A DNA stretch of 64,000 nucleotides from Eubacterium plexicaudatum ASF492 (GTDB taxonomy: Bacteria; Bacillota; Clostridia; Lachnospirales; Lachnospiraceae). Positions 46,298-58,200 of this stretch are shown here, in pieces. The DNA is taken from assembly GCF_000364225.2 (NCBI RefSeq), contig NZ_AQFT02000001.1, positions 2,933,501-2,997,500 of the forward strand, given 5' to 3'. Under the pieces are notes generated by a model. It ran no database searches. It was not told where the DNA came from and saw nothing but the letters and a program-made list of their open reading frames with translations. How positions within the stretch are numbered: the first letter of the stretch is position 1; each line of letters begins with the position of its first letter. The position numbers and the translations under genes are program-made.

Positions 46298-48508
46298 TTA
46301 TCCTGTTATTTCAAACCGTACATATACTTCCTGTGACAGACAGTCTTTCGAGTTTCCTCCTATATAAAGAATAAATCTGCCATCCTCCAAATGATACCGT
46401 GCCTGATCATCATAAAATCCCATCTGGTATTTCGGAAGCATGATTGTCACGGTTTTGCTCTCTCCCGCTTTCAGATATTGTTTTGCAAAACCTTTTAATT
46501 CCTTTACCGGACGCACAATTGACGCGCACACATCCTGCATATACAGCTGCACAACTTCCGCGCCGTCTCGTGATCCCGTATTTTTTAATAACACGCGAAC
46601 CTGCAGATGCTCTTTTGTTTCCTGCACATCCATGTCCGAATAGGTAAACTCCGTATAGCTTAACCCATACCCAAACGGATAGAGCGGTTCTACCGGCGCA
46701 TCCAGATATCTTGACGTAAATTTACTCTTACTGCCAGGACGGCCGGTTTTCGGTGCATTATAATACATCGGACACTGACCGGTCACCGCCGGAAAAGTAC
46801 AGGTGAGTTTTCCACTTGGATTCACCTCTCCAAACAGTACATGTGCCACCGCATTTCCCATTTGAATTCCAAGATGCCAGCACTCTACCATTGCCGGCAG
46901 ATGTTCTTTTTCCCATGACAACGCCAGCGGCCGTCCATTCATCAGCAGCGCTACAACCGGCTTTCCGCTTTCTAAAAGCATTTTCAGCATTTCCTGCTGC
47001 CTGCCCGGAAGTGAAATATCGGCCCGGGATGATGCCTCGCCGGACATACTTGCCAGCTCTCCTACCACGGCAACAATCACATCGCCGGCTTCGACGGCCA
47101 TACGTACCTGTGCTTCGTCAAGCTCTCCTTCCGGTCCGCAGCACGGATGGTAGCTAACGGCAGCGCCTGCATTTTGCAGCCCCTGATAAATAGTCACACA
47201 GTCTTTTGCACGTCCGCCGATCGCCCAGGAACCAAGCACCTCTTCCGGCATATCCGCCAGTGCACCTACAAGGCTTATGTTTGCTGATTTTTCCAGTGGC
47301 AGCACGCCTTCATTTTTCAACAGCACAATGGATTTTTCCGCTGTCTCCAGTGCATGCGCAATATGTTCCTGCGGCAGCGTATCATACCGGTGCATTTGCT
47401 CCTGCGTCACATAAGGATGATCAAACAGACCCAGGCGCATTTTTATACTGAGAATCCTTCTTACCGCATCATCTATATCGGAAATATCCGCTTTTCCGGT
47501 CTCTACCGCTTCTTTCAGCTTCCGACTGTAAATCCATGTCCCCATATCCATGTCCATACCAGCCGCCATAGCCTTGGCCGCAGCTTCTGTTTCATCTTCC
47601 GCAATCCCATGCACGACACATTCTTTGATGGCATTTGCATCACTGACTACAAATCCTTCAAATCCATACATGTCTTTCAAAATATCCCGAAGCAGATACT
47701 TGTTTACCGTACATGGAATGCCGTTTAAATCATTAAATGCTGCCATTACCGTCACGGCGCCTTCTTCCACCGCTGCCTTAAACGGCGCCAGATAAGTATT
47801 ATGCAGCATGGACAGCGCCATACCTGTCGTATTATAATCTCTGCCGCTTTCACACGCACCGTATGCCGCATAATGTTTCAGACACGCGGCCACCTCGTTG
47901 TTTGAATCCTCCTCATCATTTTGAAGCCCACGGACACGTGCTGCAGCAAATGCAGAAGCAAGATACGGATCCTCTCCAGGTCCTTCCGAAATCCTTCCCC
48001 ACCGCGCATCTCTTGATATGTCCACCATTGGCGCAAAGTGCCATGCAATGCCGACAGCCCTTGATTCCTTCGCTGCTATCCTTCCGGTCTTTTCAATTAG
48101 GTCCATTTCAAATGTTCCTGCCTCGGCAAGCGCAATCGGTACAACCGTACGAAATCCATGAATGACATCAAATCCAAACAGAAGCGGGATACCAAGCCGC
48201 GTTTCCTCCACCGCTATTTTCTGCAGCTGATTTGCCACCTCCGGATCCGAAATCAGCACGGAACTCAATCCACCCGCCCGGTTTACATCATCGTGATAAT
48301 CCTGTTTTGCTCCTGCCATCATACGTCCAAACTCTTCTTTACTGATTCTTCCGTCTGTCATCATCTCAATCAGTTCTTCGAAAGAAACATCAAATCCGCC
48401 TACAATCGAAGGCGAAATCTGATTCATCTGACCGAGTTTTTCTTCTATGGTCATCTCTTTTAACAATACTTCAATCTGTTCCTTCTGTTTTTCCGTTAAT
48501 TGTTTCAT
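46298..48508 (-). CDS. Glycoside hydrolase family 3, beta-glucosidase type
   Basis: 736 residues from ATG 48508 (MKQLTEKQKEQIEVLLKEMT); the longer frame to 48670 crosses the IS66 end and lacks a ribosome site. TIM barrel with nucleophile Asp in GFVVSDANAIKE, then an alpha/beta domain (AVVGELASMSGEASSRADIS) and a C-terminal Fn3-like domain (LYPFGYGLSYTEFTY onward). Releases terminal beta-linked sugars. No signal peptide, so it acts in the cytosol on imported glycosides. First gene of the operon towards 42066; its promoter region is next to the IS66 insertion. Confidence 0.93.
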   Translation of the reverse strand: MKQLTEKQKEQIEVLLKEMTIEEKLGQMNQISPSIVGGFDVSFEELIEMMTDGRISKEEFGRMMAGAKQDYHDDVNRAGGLSSVLISDPEVANQLQKIAVEETRLGIPLLFGFDVIHGFRTVVPIALAEAGTFEMDLIEKTGRIAAKESRAVGIAWHFAPMVDISRDARWGRISEGPGEDPYLASAFAAARVRGLQNDEEDSNNEVAACLKHYAAYGACESGRDYNTTGMALSMLHNTYLAPFKAAVEEGAVTVMAAFNDLNGIPCTVNKYLLRDILKDMYGFEGFVVSDANAIKECVVHGIAEDETEAAAKAMAAGMDMDMGTWIYSRKLKEAVETGKADISDIDDAVRRILSIKMRLGLFDHPYVTQEQMHRYDTLPQEHIAHALETAEKSIVLLKNEGVLPLEKSANISLVGALADMPEEVLGSWAIGGRAKDCVTIYQGLQNAGAAVSYHPCCGPEGELDEAQVRMAVEAGDVIVAVVGELASMSGEASSRADISLPGRQQEMLKMLLESGKPVVALLMNGRPLALSWEKEHLPAMVECWHLGIQMGNAVAHVLFGEVNPSGKLTCTFPAVTGQCPMYYNAPKTGRPGSKSKFTSRYLDAPVEPLYPFGYGLSYTEFTYSDMDVQETKEHLQVRVLLKNTGSRDGAEVVQLYMQDVCASIVRPVKELKGFAKQYLKAGESKTVTIMLPKYQMGFYDDQARYHLEDGRFILYIGGNSKDCLSQEVYVRFEITG

Positions 48509-48826
48509 ATGTTTACCCTTTCCATATTTCAATATGTTTGCTGCAAAACGGCTTTTTATGATTATACGTGTTCTTTTCTGACATTTCATCTCTTTCATTT
48601 CATTTTTTTTTACTTTTTTTCCACTATTTGATCCGTTCCGAATTTCTTTGGTAAGCGATGAATAACCCACCGTTCCACAGGAACTTGATTTTGCTCTATA
48701 ATGGTATCAGCTTGGAGCGGATGTCCACATCAGTTCTTGATAAAGTAGCCCGGCAGCCGTTTATTGCTTTTCCTGCGGCTCCACTACTGCCATCCATTCC
48801 AAAAATAATAATCAGGAGATGATGCT

Positions 48827-49221
48827 ATGTCAGAGAAAAAGAAAACCCGCAGTGACCAGGAATGGCTGGAGCTGATCCAGGAATGCCGCACGAGCGGCCT
48901 GCCTGACAGAGAATGGTGCCGGCTGCATTCCATATCCATAAATACATTTCATAACAAAGTTTCAGACCTAAATAAAAATCCTGTATCATACCAGATCCGC
49001 AGGCGGCCCCATCCAGACAGATGCACGAAGTGGTTCCACTGGAGCTGGGCAGCAGCCCTGTCCCTGATCCAGGCTGCGCTGCAAGTGATACGCTGCCGGT
49101 TCCAGCAGCCCATGCTGCCATCACGGTCAGGATGCCGGGGTACAGCATTGAAATTGCAGACGGTGCTTCAGAAGATACCATACGGAATACGCTTCTGGCG
49201 CTGGGGAGGCTGTGCTGTTAG
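48827..49221 (+). CDS. tnpA: IS66 TnpA-like protein, apparent frameshift
   Basis: MSEKKKTRSDQEWLELIQEC then RTSGLPDREWCRLHSISINTF, the helix-turn-helix of IS66 TnpA. A break near 48985 leads to the second half in another frame (MHEVVPLELGSSPVPD to NTLLALGRLCC), ending at 49221 with a ten-base overlap of tnpB. Confidence 0.8.
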
Positions 49222-49568
49222 GTGCATTGTCCAGTGACACGAAAGTTTATATCGTCACTGGATGCACCGATATGCGGCGCAGCTTTGACGGCCTTATGTC
49301 CCTGATCCGGGACACTTACCAGATGGACCCTTATTCGGACGCCCTTTATCTGTTCTGCGGCCGGAAAAGAAATACGCTCAAGGCCCTTTACTTTGACCAG
49401 ACGGGGTTCGTGCTCTGCACAAAACGCCTAGACAATGGAAAATTCCAGTGGCCGCGGGACGCTTCGCAAGTAAGGCCGCTTACCCGCCAGCAGCTGCGAT
49501 GGCTTCTGGAAGGACTCTCCATCTGCCAGCCAAAGGCGGTGCAGCCTTCCGGCAGGAAGGACTTCTGA
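49212..49568 (+). CDS. tnpB: IS66 accessory protein TnpB
   Basis: 118 residues with the IS66 Orf2 signature KVYIVTGCTDMRRSFDGLMS and ALYLFCGRKRNTLKALYFDQ, then GFVLCTKRLDNGKFQWPR. Required for IS66 transposition; its biochemical role is unclear. Overlaps tnpA. Confidence 0.93.
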   Translation: MLLGALSSDTKVYIVTGCTDMRRSFDGLMSLIRDTYQMDPYSDALYLFCGRKRNTLKALYFDQTGFVLCTKRLDNGKFQWPRDASQVRPLTRQQLRWLLEGLSICQPKAVQPSGRKDF

Positions 49569-49856
49569 ACTTTTGTGCATTATGTAGAAATTTAAAAATT
49601 TATTTTCCAGCGCCGCAAGCCGCCAGGGAATGTTATCCACGACGCTGTTTTTTTCCGGGATGCTGTCCACGCATAACGCAGCGCCAGGCCGCAAAACTGT
49701 GGATAACCTGCATGAAAAATGCTGTTTTTAAGCCTTTTTCCTGTATCTGGCGGCAGTTTCCAGTCCGTCATTGTGCCTATCGCGCAGGTATGGGCGGTTT
49801 GATTTCATCCCCGCGTTTCCTTATAATGTAAGTAAATGGAAACGAGGAGGGCGCAC

Positions 49857-51569
49857 ATGCCAGTTAATATGGAAGATTATATCCGGCTGCTGGAAACAAT
49901 GGTGGAGCAGCAGAAAATGCAGATACAGTCCCAGGACGCACGCATCTTGGAGCAGGAACAGACCATAGCACAACTGCGCGCCCTTGTGGATGAACTGCGC
50001 CTTTTAAAGTCCGGCCTGGAGGAAACGCTTGAAGAATTTAAGCGCCAGCTGTTCGGCACAAAAAGCGAGAAGACAAAAACTCCGCCAGCCAGTGCCGGGG
50101 ATGAACCGGAAAACCCGCCTGCAAAAACAACGGTGAAGGAACACACCCGGACGAAAAAGAAGAAAGCCACGAGGGATGAGCGTTATGCGGACATCCCTGT
50201 CCGCGATGTCATAATCCCTGTCCCGGATAAAGACCGGCTCTGCCCGTACTGCAATGCGGAAATGATCCTGCTTGGATATAAACAAGTCCGCACAGAGCTG
50301 CGTATAACCCCGGCAAAAGTGGAGCGTGTCCGCTATATGCAGGAAGAACTGATCTGCCCGGAATGCCGTAAAGACGGCGACGGCACAATCGTGCAGGCGC
50401 AGACGCCTGTACCTCTTATGGCACACAGCCCGGCGTCGCCGTCTGTTGTTGCGTACGTCATGTTTGATAAAAGTTTCGTAAGCGTCCCATACTACCGCCA
50501 GGAGGCCTGCATGGCCCAGCTTGGATTGGAACTGCCGCGTGAAACCATGGCGAACTGGTACATAAAATGTGCCATGGAATATTTCCAGCCGGTATATGAC
50601 CATATGCACCGGCTTCTCCTGCAGAGGGATATTATCCATGCGGATGAAACAACCTGTCAGGTGCTGCGCGAAAAGGGGAAAGCCGCAAAAGCCACATCCT
50701 ACATGTGGATGTATTTGAGCGGGAGCGACGGCCTGGCGCCAATCGTGCTCTATGAATACCAGGCGGGGCGCAGCGGCGTTTTCCCAAAGGCTTTCCTGGA
50801 AGGTTTCTCCGGCATCGTGCAGTGCGATGGGTACAGCGGCTATAACCAGGTAGAGGATGTGGTCCTTGCCATATGCTCTGCGCACTGCCGCAGAAAATTT
50901 TACGAAGCCCTCCCGGCAAAACGGCAGAAAAAACTGAAGCTGCTGGACATAAATTCAGAAACGGAAGTAAAAGACATCGAGCTTCCAGGTCCGGAACAGA
51001 TGAAAAGTATGATTCCGGCTGAGATCGGACTCGTGTTTTTCAACAAGCTCTTTTTCATTGAAAAAGGGCTCAAAGGCATGGAACCAGAAAAGCGACGGGA
51101 AAAACGCCTGGAAAAGGAGGCGCCTGTCTGGGAAAAGTTCTGGACATGGATTGAAACGCTAAAACCGCTTGGCGGCAGCAAGCTGGAAAAAGCCGTCAAT
51201 TATTCAGTAAACCACAGAGAGACACTGCAGAGCTATATGCTGGACGGCAGATGCGAACTTTCTAATAATAAAGCCGAACGCTGCGCGAAATCCTATGCGA
51301 TTGGCAGGAAGAACTCTCTGTTCCACGCATCTGTCGCCGGGGCAGAAGCAACCGCGCTTGTTTACAGTATAATAGAGACCGCAAAAGCGAATAAGCTGAA
51401 TGTATTCCAATACCTTTATGTCCTGCTGCTGTACATGCCTGAGCATAAAGAGGATCCTGATGCAGTTAAAACGCTTCTTCCGTGGAGTGATTTTATCAAA
51501 GAACGCTGCACAGGACTGATCGATGTTGAAACGATAACACCTGAAAACAAACCTCAATTGCCAATATAG
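49857..51569 (+). CDS. tnpC: IS66 transposase TnpC
   Basis: 570 residues from ATG 49857 (MPVNMEDYIRLLETMVEQQK) after AGGAGGGCG. N-terminal coiled coil, zinc-binding CPYCNAEM and CPECRKDGDG, DDE core with IIHADETTCQVL (D) and QCDGYSGYNQ (D), and LSNNKAERCAKSYAIGRKNS (E region). The gap between tnpB and tnpC (49569-49856) is non-coding with imperfect repeats of GTTATCCACG. Confidence 0.95.
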   Translation: MPVNMEDYIRLLETMVEQQKMQIQSQDARILEQEQTIAQLRALVDELRLLKSGLEETLEEFKRQLFGTKSEKTKTPPASAGDEPENPPAKTTVKEHTRTKKKKATRDERYADIPVRDVIIPVPDKDRLCPYCNAEMILLGYKQVRTELRITPAKVERVRYMQEELICPECRKDGDGTIVQAQTPVPLMAHSPASPSVVAYVMFDKSFVSVPYYRQEACMAQLGLELPRETMANWYIKCAMEYFQPVYDHMHRLLLQRDIIHADETTCQVLREKGKAAKATSYMWMYLSGSDGLAPIVLYEYQAGRSGVFPKAFLEGFSGIVQCDGYSGYNQVEDVVLAICSAHCRRKFYEALPAKRQKKLKLLDINSETEVKDIELPGPEQMKSMIPAEIGLVFFNKLFFIEKGLKGMEPEKRREKRLEKEAPVWEKFWTWIETLKPLGGSKLEKAVNYSVNHRETLQSYMLDGRCELSNNKAERCAKSYAIGRKNSLFHASVAGAEATALVYSIIETAKANKLNVFQYLYVLLLYMPEHKEDPDAVKTLLPWSDFIKERCTGLIDVETITPENKPQLPI

Positions 51570-51625
51570 ACTATTTTACACCTAAACGGAACATATGTGG
51601 AACGGTAGGTTATTCATCGCTTACT

Positions 51626-51662
51626 TTCTTTGCAACAATGACTAGCCGTCTGTTGCAAAGAA
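51626..51662. repeat. 12-bp inverted repeat used as the IS66 target
   Basis: TTCTTTGCAACA (51626-51637) pairs perfectly with TGTTGCAAAGAA (51651-51662) around 13 bases. The left arm is partly the IS66 target duplication, so the element split or abutted this repeat. It lies between divergent GH3 and esterase genes and may be an operator for both. Confidence 0.7.
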
Positions 51663-51730
51663 GTCCATTTGGCTTGCATTAACCGTTCAAACACTATATA
51701 CTAAAGAAAAAACAAATACGGAGGAATCAC

Positions 51731-52572
51731 ATGGCTGTTTTTCAAGTAAACTTTATGGCGGAAACGCTGGGCCGTACCGTACCGCTTTATGTCATACTGC
51801 CAACGGATAAAGTCTATTTTCCGGGCATGAAAAAGCGTGCGGAAGGCAAACCTTATCAGACATTGTACCTGCTCCATGGAATTATCGGAAATTACACGGA
51901 CTGGCTGTACGGAACAAGAATTCAACGGTGGGCACAGGAGCGTGACCTGGCGGTTGTCATGCCGTCCGGAGATAACTGCTTTTATCTGGACCAGCCCTGG
52001 AACTGCAATATGTATGGAGAATTTATCGGAAAAGAACTCGTCTCATTTACAAGAAAGACGTTCCCGCTTTCCGATCGGAAAGAAGATACTTTTATCGGCG
52101 GCTTATCCATGGGTGGTTTTGGGGCAATGCGCAACGGCTTAAAATACAACCGGACATTCGGACGTATTTTCTCCTTATCCGGAGCATTTATCGTCGATGA
52201 AACACTGCTGGAAAAAGCAGATTCTCCTCGTTTTCCGGCGGAAACCGAAGAATTTAAGCATTCCTGTTTTGGTCCGGATCTGGAAGCTGCGCTTCACAGC
52301 GATAAAATCCTAATGTACTTGTCGCACAGCTTGTACAAAACGAAGAAACGATTCCGGAAATCTACATGGCATGCGGCACACAGGATCCTTTGCTCGAAAA
52401 AAACAAGGCATTTTCCGAAACCCTGCATACGCTTGGAATCGCGCATACATTCGAAACCGGTCCTGGCTCACATGATTGGGATTTTTGGGATACTTATTTG
52501 AAAAAGGCGCTTGACTGGCTGCCTCTGGAAGAAACGGCAGCAGATGTAAACAGCGGAAATGTTGGAATCTAG
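51731..52572 (+). CDS. Alpha/beta-hydrolase esterase (EstA/esterase D type), apparent frameshift
   Basis: Start after GGAGGAATCAC. TLYLLHGIIGNYTDWL (oxyanion region), nucleophile S126 in FIGGLSMGGFGAM, then after one added A near 52307 NPNVLVAQLVQNEETIPEIY and MACGTQDPLLEKN (Asp) and PGSHDWDFWDTYL (His). About 280 residues. Such esterases remove acetyl or feruloyl groups from plant glycans. Divergent from GH3; ended by the hairpin at 52580. Confidence 0.85.
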
Positions 52573-52579
52573 CATTAAT

Positions 52580-52621
52580 ACAGGGACTTTTGCACATGTT
52601 ACTTATGGCAAAAGTCCCTGT
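52580..52621. terminator. Bidirectional terminator, esterase / M13 peptidase
   Basis: ACAGGGACTTTTGC (52580-52593) pairs perfectly with GCAAAAGTCCCTGT (52608-52621), 14 bp, between convergent genes. Confidence 0.8.
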
Positions 52622-52644
52622 CCGATTATTTTGCTACATAAACC

Positions 52645-55133
52645 TTACCAGATTTGAATTCTGTCTTCAGGCGCTACATACATAGCATCGTTTTTTGTAA
52701 CTTCATATACATCATAAAACTGATCAAAAAGCGGCAGCACCGCATTCACACGTACTTTATTCAGTGAATGTACGTCCGCCGTCAGCAAAAATCACGATAC
52801 TGATCGGTCTGATTGGATGCCCAGATTTTTGCATTGCTTTCAAACGCTTTTCGAATCGCTTCTTTGTCATCTCCAAGAATCTCCAGCACACAGGCCATTC
52901 CGCCCATATCCGCGATATTTCGGTAACGGTCTGATCACCGTTCTGGAACAGGCCATTTGCAATTTCAATGCCGTTATAATAATTCTTTACTTTTTCGGCA
53001 CGTGCCGTAAACTGATTATAATCTTCCTGTGTCCACCAGTTTCTGTAATTGCCGTTTTCATCATATCCGGAACCATTTGTATCAAATGCGTGTGTAATCT
53101 CATGTCCGATTACGGTGCCGATACCGCCCAGATTTTCTGCCGCATCCGCATTCTTATCATAAAACGGAGCCTGTAAAATAGCGGCCGGAAATGTGATGTC
53201 GTTTGCCTGTGGATTGTAAAATGCATTGACCGTCTGCGGCGTTGTAATCCATGTATCTTTATTTACGCCCTTGTCCAGATGCTCCTGTGCCGTTGCATTG
53301 ATCGCTTCACTGACACGGAAGACATTTTCAACAATATTTACAGACGAATCAATCGCCAGGTCGTCATAGTAGGAAGGCCAGGTGTCCGGATAACCGATTT
53401 TTACTTTAATCGCATCCAGTTTTTTAACTGCTTCCTGCTTTGTAGTTTCGGAAAGCCAGCTGATTTTCAGGATACGGGAACGAAATGTTGCGATCAGCTG
53501 TTTTGTAATTTCTTCCACTTCTTTTTGCTTTCTTCTGAAAAATACCGATCCGTATACAGCTTGCCAAACTCCCAGGCAAACATGGACTGTGTGAGTTCTT
53601 TTGCCGTAGTGTCAGCATCTTTTTCTTCCGATGCTCCCATCACAAGCGTATTAAAATCCCGCAGCGCCTTTGCATGTGCACTTGTAAGCAGTTCCGTGCA
53701 CTCCACATAAAGCATAAACTTTGCATTATTTTTCAGAAGTTCCAGATTTTCCTGTGTCAGATAAGCGTTTGCTTTCTTTGCGTTTTCCACTTCCTGCACG
53801 ATACACGTATCAAAACGGGTAATACCCATTTTTTCCAAATATCCGATAATATCACAGTTGCTGTAGAGAGCTGCCAGTTCTTCTTTTGTATAAGGATTGT
53901 AAAGTTTTTCTACATTATAGATATCTTCCATGCCGGAACCGGTAAGGGCAAAATCCTGCTGCAGCTCATATACCTGCCGTGCAATTTCGGACGCCTTTTG
54001 TTCATCTTCCCCTGCAAGCAGAAACATCTGTTTGATATAGTTCAAAAAAGCATCCCGAATCGGCTGATTGGCATCCCCTGTAATATAATCTTTCGTAATC
54101 GCATAAGCCGGACCCTGATTAATAAGCGCATACTTGTTGGAATCCAGTGTATCCTGACCCACACCAAACTTAAACATACTTGACATACCAACTCTGCCAA
54201 GCTCTGCAAGCACATCGACAAATTCTGCAACGGTCTGTGCCTGATCTATTTTTTCCAGATATGGTTTTAACGGTTCAATGCCAGCCTTGTCTCTTGTTTC
54301 CATATCACGGGCAAGCATGTAAAAATCTGTAATTTTCTGTTCCATACTGCCCTGTTCAAACTTGTCTTTTCAGCGGCAAGCTTATCAACCAGTGTGCTTA
54401 AGTTGTTCGTAACAGCCGTCTGCAGCTCATAAAAACCGCTCCACTGATTCTGATTTTCCTTCAGTGCATGCTCACTCAAAACCGATGCATTCACAGACTG
54501 ATAAAAATCATCCTGCAGACGAATAGCACTGTCTGCCGCACGCACGGTTACCGTAACCGTTTCTTTCTTTTTGGAACCGTCGGCTGCCTTTACCGTAATT
54601 TTCGTCCGTCCGGCTTTTTTGGCCGTTACAACACCCTTTTTCGATACGGCGGCAATCTCAGGGTCCGCAGACTGATAGGTCGGAACCGGATTGGACGCAT
54701 CCGCCGGAGAGACATCCGGTTTAATCGTAGACTTCGCTCCGATTGGCAGTGCAATCGCCGGCTTTATGACATTGACGTCCGTCACCTTTGTACCTACGGT
54801 CACTTCAACAGACGCTTTTGTACCGCCTGCCTTCACGGTTATTTTCGCAGTTCCTTTTTTTACCGCTTTCAGCTTTCCTGTTTTGCTTACGGTAACCACT
54901 TTCGGATTGCTGCTTTTCCATGTGACATCGGAGCTGTTCGCTTTCAGCAGGAACGTCTCCCCTTTTTCCAGTGTCAGCGTACCGGTAGTCACATTTGTTA
55001 TTTTTGCTTTCCGGGACGCGGCTTCGACGGCAATCGGGGCCGTGTCATTCACATACGCCGTAGCAAACGGCGCAGCCGGAAATGCAAGCAGCGCTGCAAG
55101 CAAAAGTGATAGCATTCTGTTACGTTTTTTCAT
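52645..55133 (-). CDS. Secreted M13-family (PepO/neprilysin) metallopeptidase with two Ig-like domains, apparent frameshifts
   Basis: Signal peptide MKKRNRMLSLLLAALLAFPA. Two Big_2 domains at about 40-120 and 120-205 (VTWKSSNPKVVTVSKTGKLK; TYQSADPEIAAVSKKGVVT). Then the M13 unit: DDFYQSVNASVLSEHALKEN, NAFYNPQANDITFPAAIL, zinc motif GTVIGHEITHAFDTNGSGYD, and NIADMGGMACVLEI with the third ligand. It ends APEDRIQIW at 52645. Four single-base breaks (about 54365, 53520, 52916, 52793) are each repaired by one A or T. About 825 residues. Ig-like repeats probably hold the enzyme at the cell wall. Confidence 0.85.
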
Positions 55134-55161
55134 TCTTTTTTGTCCTTTCTTTCTTTATGAT

Positions 55162-55202
55162 AAAACGCCTGCAAAGCAGACTTGCATACATGCAGGCGTT
55201 TT
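55162..55202 (-). terminator. Terminator of carB
   Basis: AAAACGCCTGCA (55162-55173) pairs with TGCAGGCGTTTT (55191-55202), between the carB stop and the M13 gene. Confidence 0.8.
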
Positions 55203-55218
55203 ATGACCATGATACGGT

Positions 55219-58200
55219 TTATTTTGCGGACATTGCGTGTAGCTGCTGCAAAGACCGCACCTCACTGCTGCCATGTTTTTTCAGAGAAAGAATACCGCTG
55301 ACAGTCGCTTTTGCAGCTGCCATTGTCGTCATATACGGCACCTTCTTTTTGATGGCTGCTTTACGAAGATAACTGTCATCTACATGACTCTCCCGGCCAA
55401 CCGGTGTATTAATAATTAAATCTATCTTTCCATTTGTAATCAAATCCCGCATATCCGGCCTTCCTTCATGCAGTTTGTAGACCATTTCAGCTTCAATACC
55501 GGCTTCCCGAATCAGCTTGCACGTATTTTTAGATGCAATAATATGAAATCCTGCTTTTACAAACTCTCCGGCCAGTTCTCCCAGTTCCGGCTTGTCCCTG
55601 TCACTGACTGAAATAAGTACGGTTCCTTCCAGCGGCAGTTTTAACTGTGCAGCTTCCTGTGCTTTGTAAAAAGCTTCTCCATGCGAAGCGGAAAGTCCAA
55701 GCACTTCTCCGGTAGAACGCATTTCCGGTCCCAGTACCGGGTCTACTTCCTGGAACATATTAAATGGGAATACGGCTTCCTTTACTCCATAATACGGGAT
55801 TTCCTTCTCCTGCAGCTGCGGAACCGGCGACGGTCTGCCCGTAAGCTGCGCCGTTACAATTTCGATCGCCAGCGGTACCATACGGATATTGCATACTTTT
55901 GATACAAGCGGCACGGTACGGGATGCACGCGGATTTGCTTCCAGTACAAATACTTTTCCTTTTTCAATCGCATACTGCATATTCATCAAACCCTGCACAT
56001 GCATTTCTTCCGCAATCTTTCTTGTATATTCTTTAATCGTTTCTACATTTTCCTGTGAAATATGCTTGGACGGGATAATACATGCCGAATCTCCGGAATG
56101 CACGCCTGCCAGCTCAATATGCTCCATCACGGCCGGTACAAACGCGTGCGTACCGTCGCTGATCGCATCCGCTTCACACTCGGTCGCATGTCCGAGGAAC
56201 CGGTCAATCAGAATCGGCCGATCCGGCGTCACGCCTACCGCCGCATTCATGTAACCTGCCATACTGTCCGCATCATAGACAATCTCCATACCTCTTCCGC
56301 CCAGCACGTAAGAAGGCCGTACCATAACCGGATATCCGATCTCTTCGGCAATATGCAGCGCCTCTTTAACGTTTACTGCCATACCGGATTCCGGCATCGG
56401 AATATCCAGCTTGTCCATCATTGCACGGAACTGATCCCGGTCTTCCGCCAGATCAATCACAGATGGTGAAGTTCCTAAAATCCGAACTCCGTTCTTTTCC
56501 AGATCTGCAGCCAGGTTTAACGGTGTCTGCCCGCCAAACTGTGCAATCACGCCGACCGGCTGTTCTTTTTTGTAAATACTCAGCACATCTTCCAGTGTCA
56601 GCGGCTCAAAATACAGCTTGTCGGACGTATCATAATCCGTTGACACCGTCTCCGGATTACAGTTGACAATAATCGTCTCAAATCCCAGCTTTTTTAATGC
56701 CAGCGATGCATGGACGCAGCAGTAATCAAATTCTATCCCCTGTCCGATGCGGTTTGGCCCTCCGCCTAATATCATAATCTTTGGCTTATCATTCGTTACC
56801 GGATTTTTATCGTCGGCATTATACGTAGAATAATAGTAAGCGTTGTCTTTTGTTCCGCTGACATGCACGCCTTCCCATGCTTCTTCCATACCCAGTTCAA
56901 TTCTGCGGGTTCTGATCCGTTCTTCCTCAATATCTAAAATCTGGCTTAAATATTTATCCGAAAATCCGTGTTTCTTGGCCATTATCAATGCCTGATCCTG
57001 CGGCAGCTGCCCTTTGCCGGCCGCGAGCATCTCTTCTTCCACCACGAGTTCCTTCATCTGTTCCAGGAAATAATGTTTTATTTTTGTGCTCTCATGAATT
57101 TCTTCCGCCGTTGCTCCTTTGCGCAATGCTTCATAGATAATAAAATATCGTTCACTGGAAGGCGTAATTAACATTTTCAGTAAATCTTCTTTTGATTTCC
57201 GATCAAAATCTTTTACATGTCCTATTCCATAACGTCCGGTTTCCAGACTGCGGATCGCCTTCTGAAAGGCTTCCTTAAAGTTCTTGCCGATACTCATTAC
57301 CTCGCCTACCGCACGCATCTGTGTACCAAGCTTATCTTCTACACCTTTAAATTTTTCAAACGCCCAGCGGGCAAATTTAATTACGACATAATCTCCGTCC
57401 GGTACATACCGATCTAACGTACCGTACTTGCCGCACGGAATTTCCGAAAGGGTCAGTCCCGTTGCCAGCATTGCAGATACAAGAGCGATCGGAAATCCGG
57501 TTGCCTTGGAAGCCAATGCGGAAGAACGGGAAGTTCTTGGATTGATCTCAATGACAATATCGCGGTCTGTCTTCGGATCATGTGCCCACTGCACATTTGT
57601 GCCGCCGATGACCTGTATTGATTCCACGATTTTATACGATTTTTCCTGCAGACGTTTCTGCACTTCTTCAGATATGGTCAGCATTGGCGCCGAGCAAAAC
57701 GAATCTCCGGTATGGACACCAAGAGGGTCAATGTTTTCGATAAAGCAAACGGTAATCATATGATTGTCCGCATCACGGACAACTTCCAGCTCCAGCTCTT
57801 CCCAGCCGAGAATCGACTCTTCTACAAGCACCTGCCCTACAAGGCTTGCCTGCAGCCCTCTGGCACATACCGTCTTTAATTCCTCTACATTATATACAAG
57901 GCCGCCGCCTGCACCGCCCATCGTATACGCCGGACGCAGTACAACCGGATATCCGAGCTTATCTGCGATATCCATTGCTTCTTCCACAGAATAGGCAACT
58001 TCACTTCTTGCCATCTCAATGCCAAGACTGTCCATCGTCTTTTTAAACGCAATCCTGTCTTCTCCACGCTCAATCGCATCGACCTGTACCCCAATGACCT
58101 GCACGCCATATTTTTCCAGCACGCCATTTTTTGCCAGTTCCGCACAAAGGTTCAATCCGGACTGTCCGCCCAGATTCGGCAGCAGCGCATCCGGCCGTTC

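Larger units (their letters stand above)
48651..51624 (+). mobile_element. Complete IS66-family insertion sequence
   Basis: 2974 bp. Ends begin GTAAGCGATGAATAACC (48651 on) and close with the complement GGTTATTCATCGCTTAC ending at 51624. Both flanks carry the 8-base duplication TTTCTTTG (48643-48650, 51625-51632), the size expected for IS66. It encodes tnpA, tnpB and tnpC in order. Confidence 0.95.

Noticed and set aside
51626..51662. 12-bp inverted repeat as a second IS end
   Set aside because: It lies outside the 8-bp target duplication and does not match the IS66 termini, so it belongs to the host sequence.
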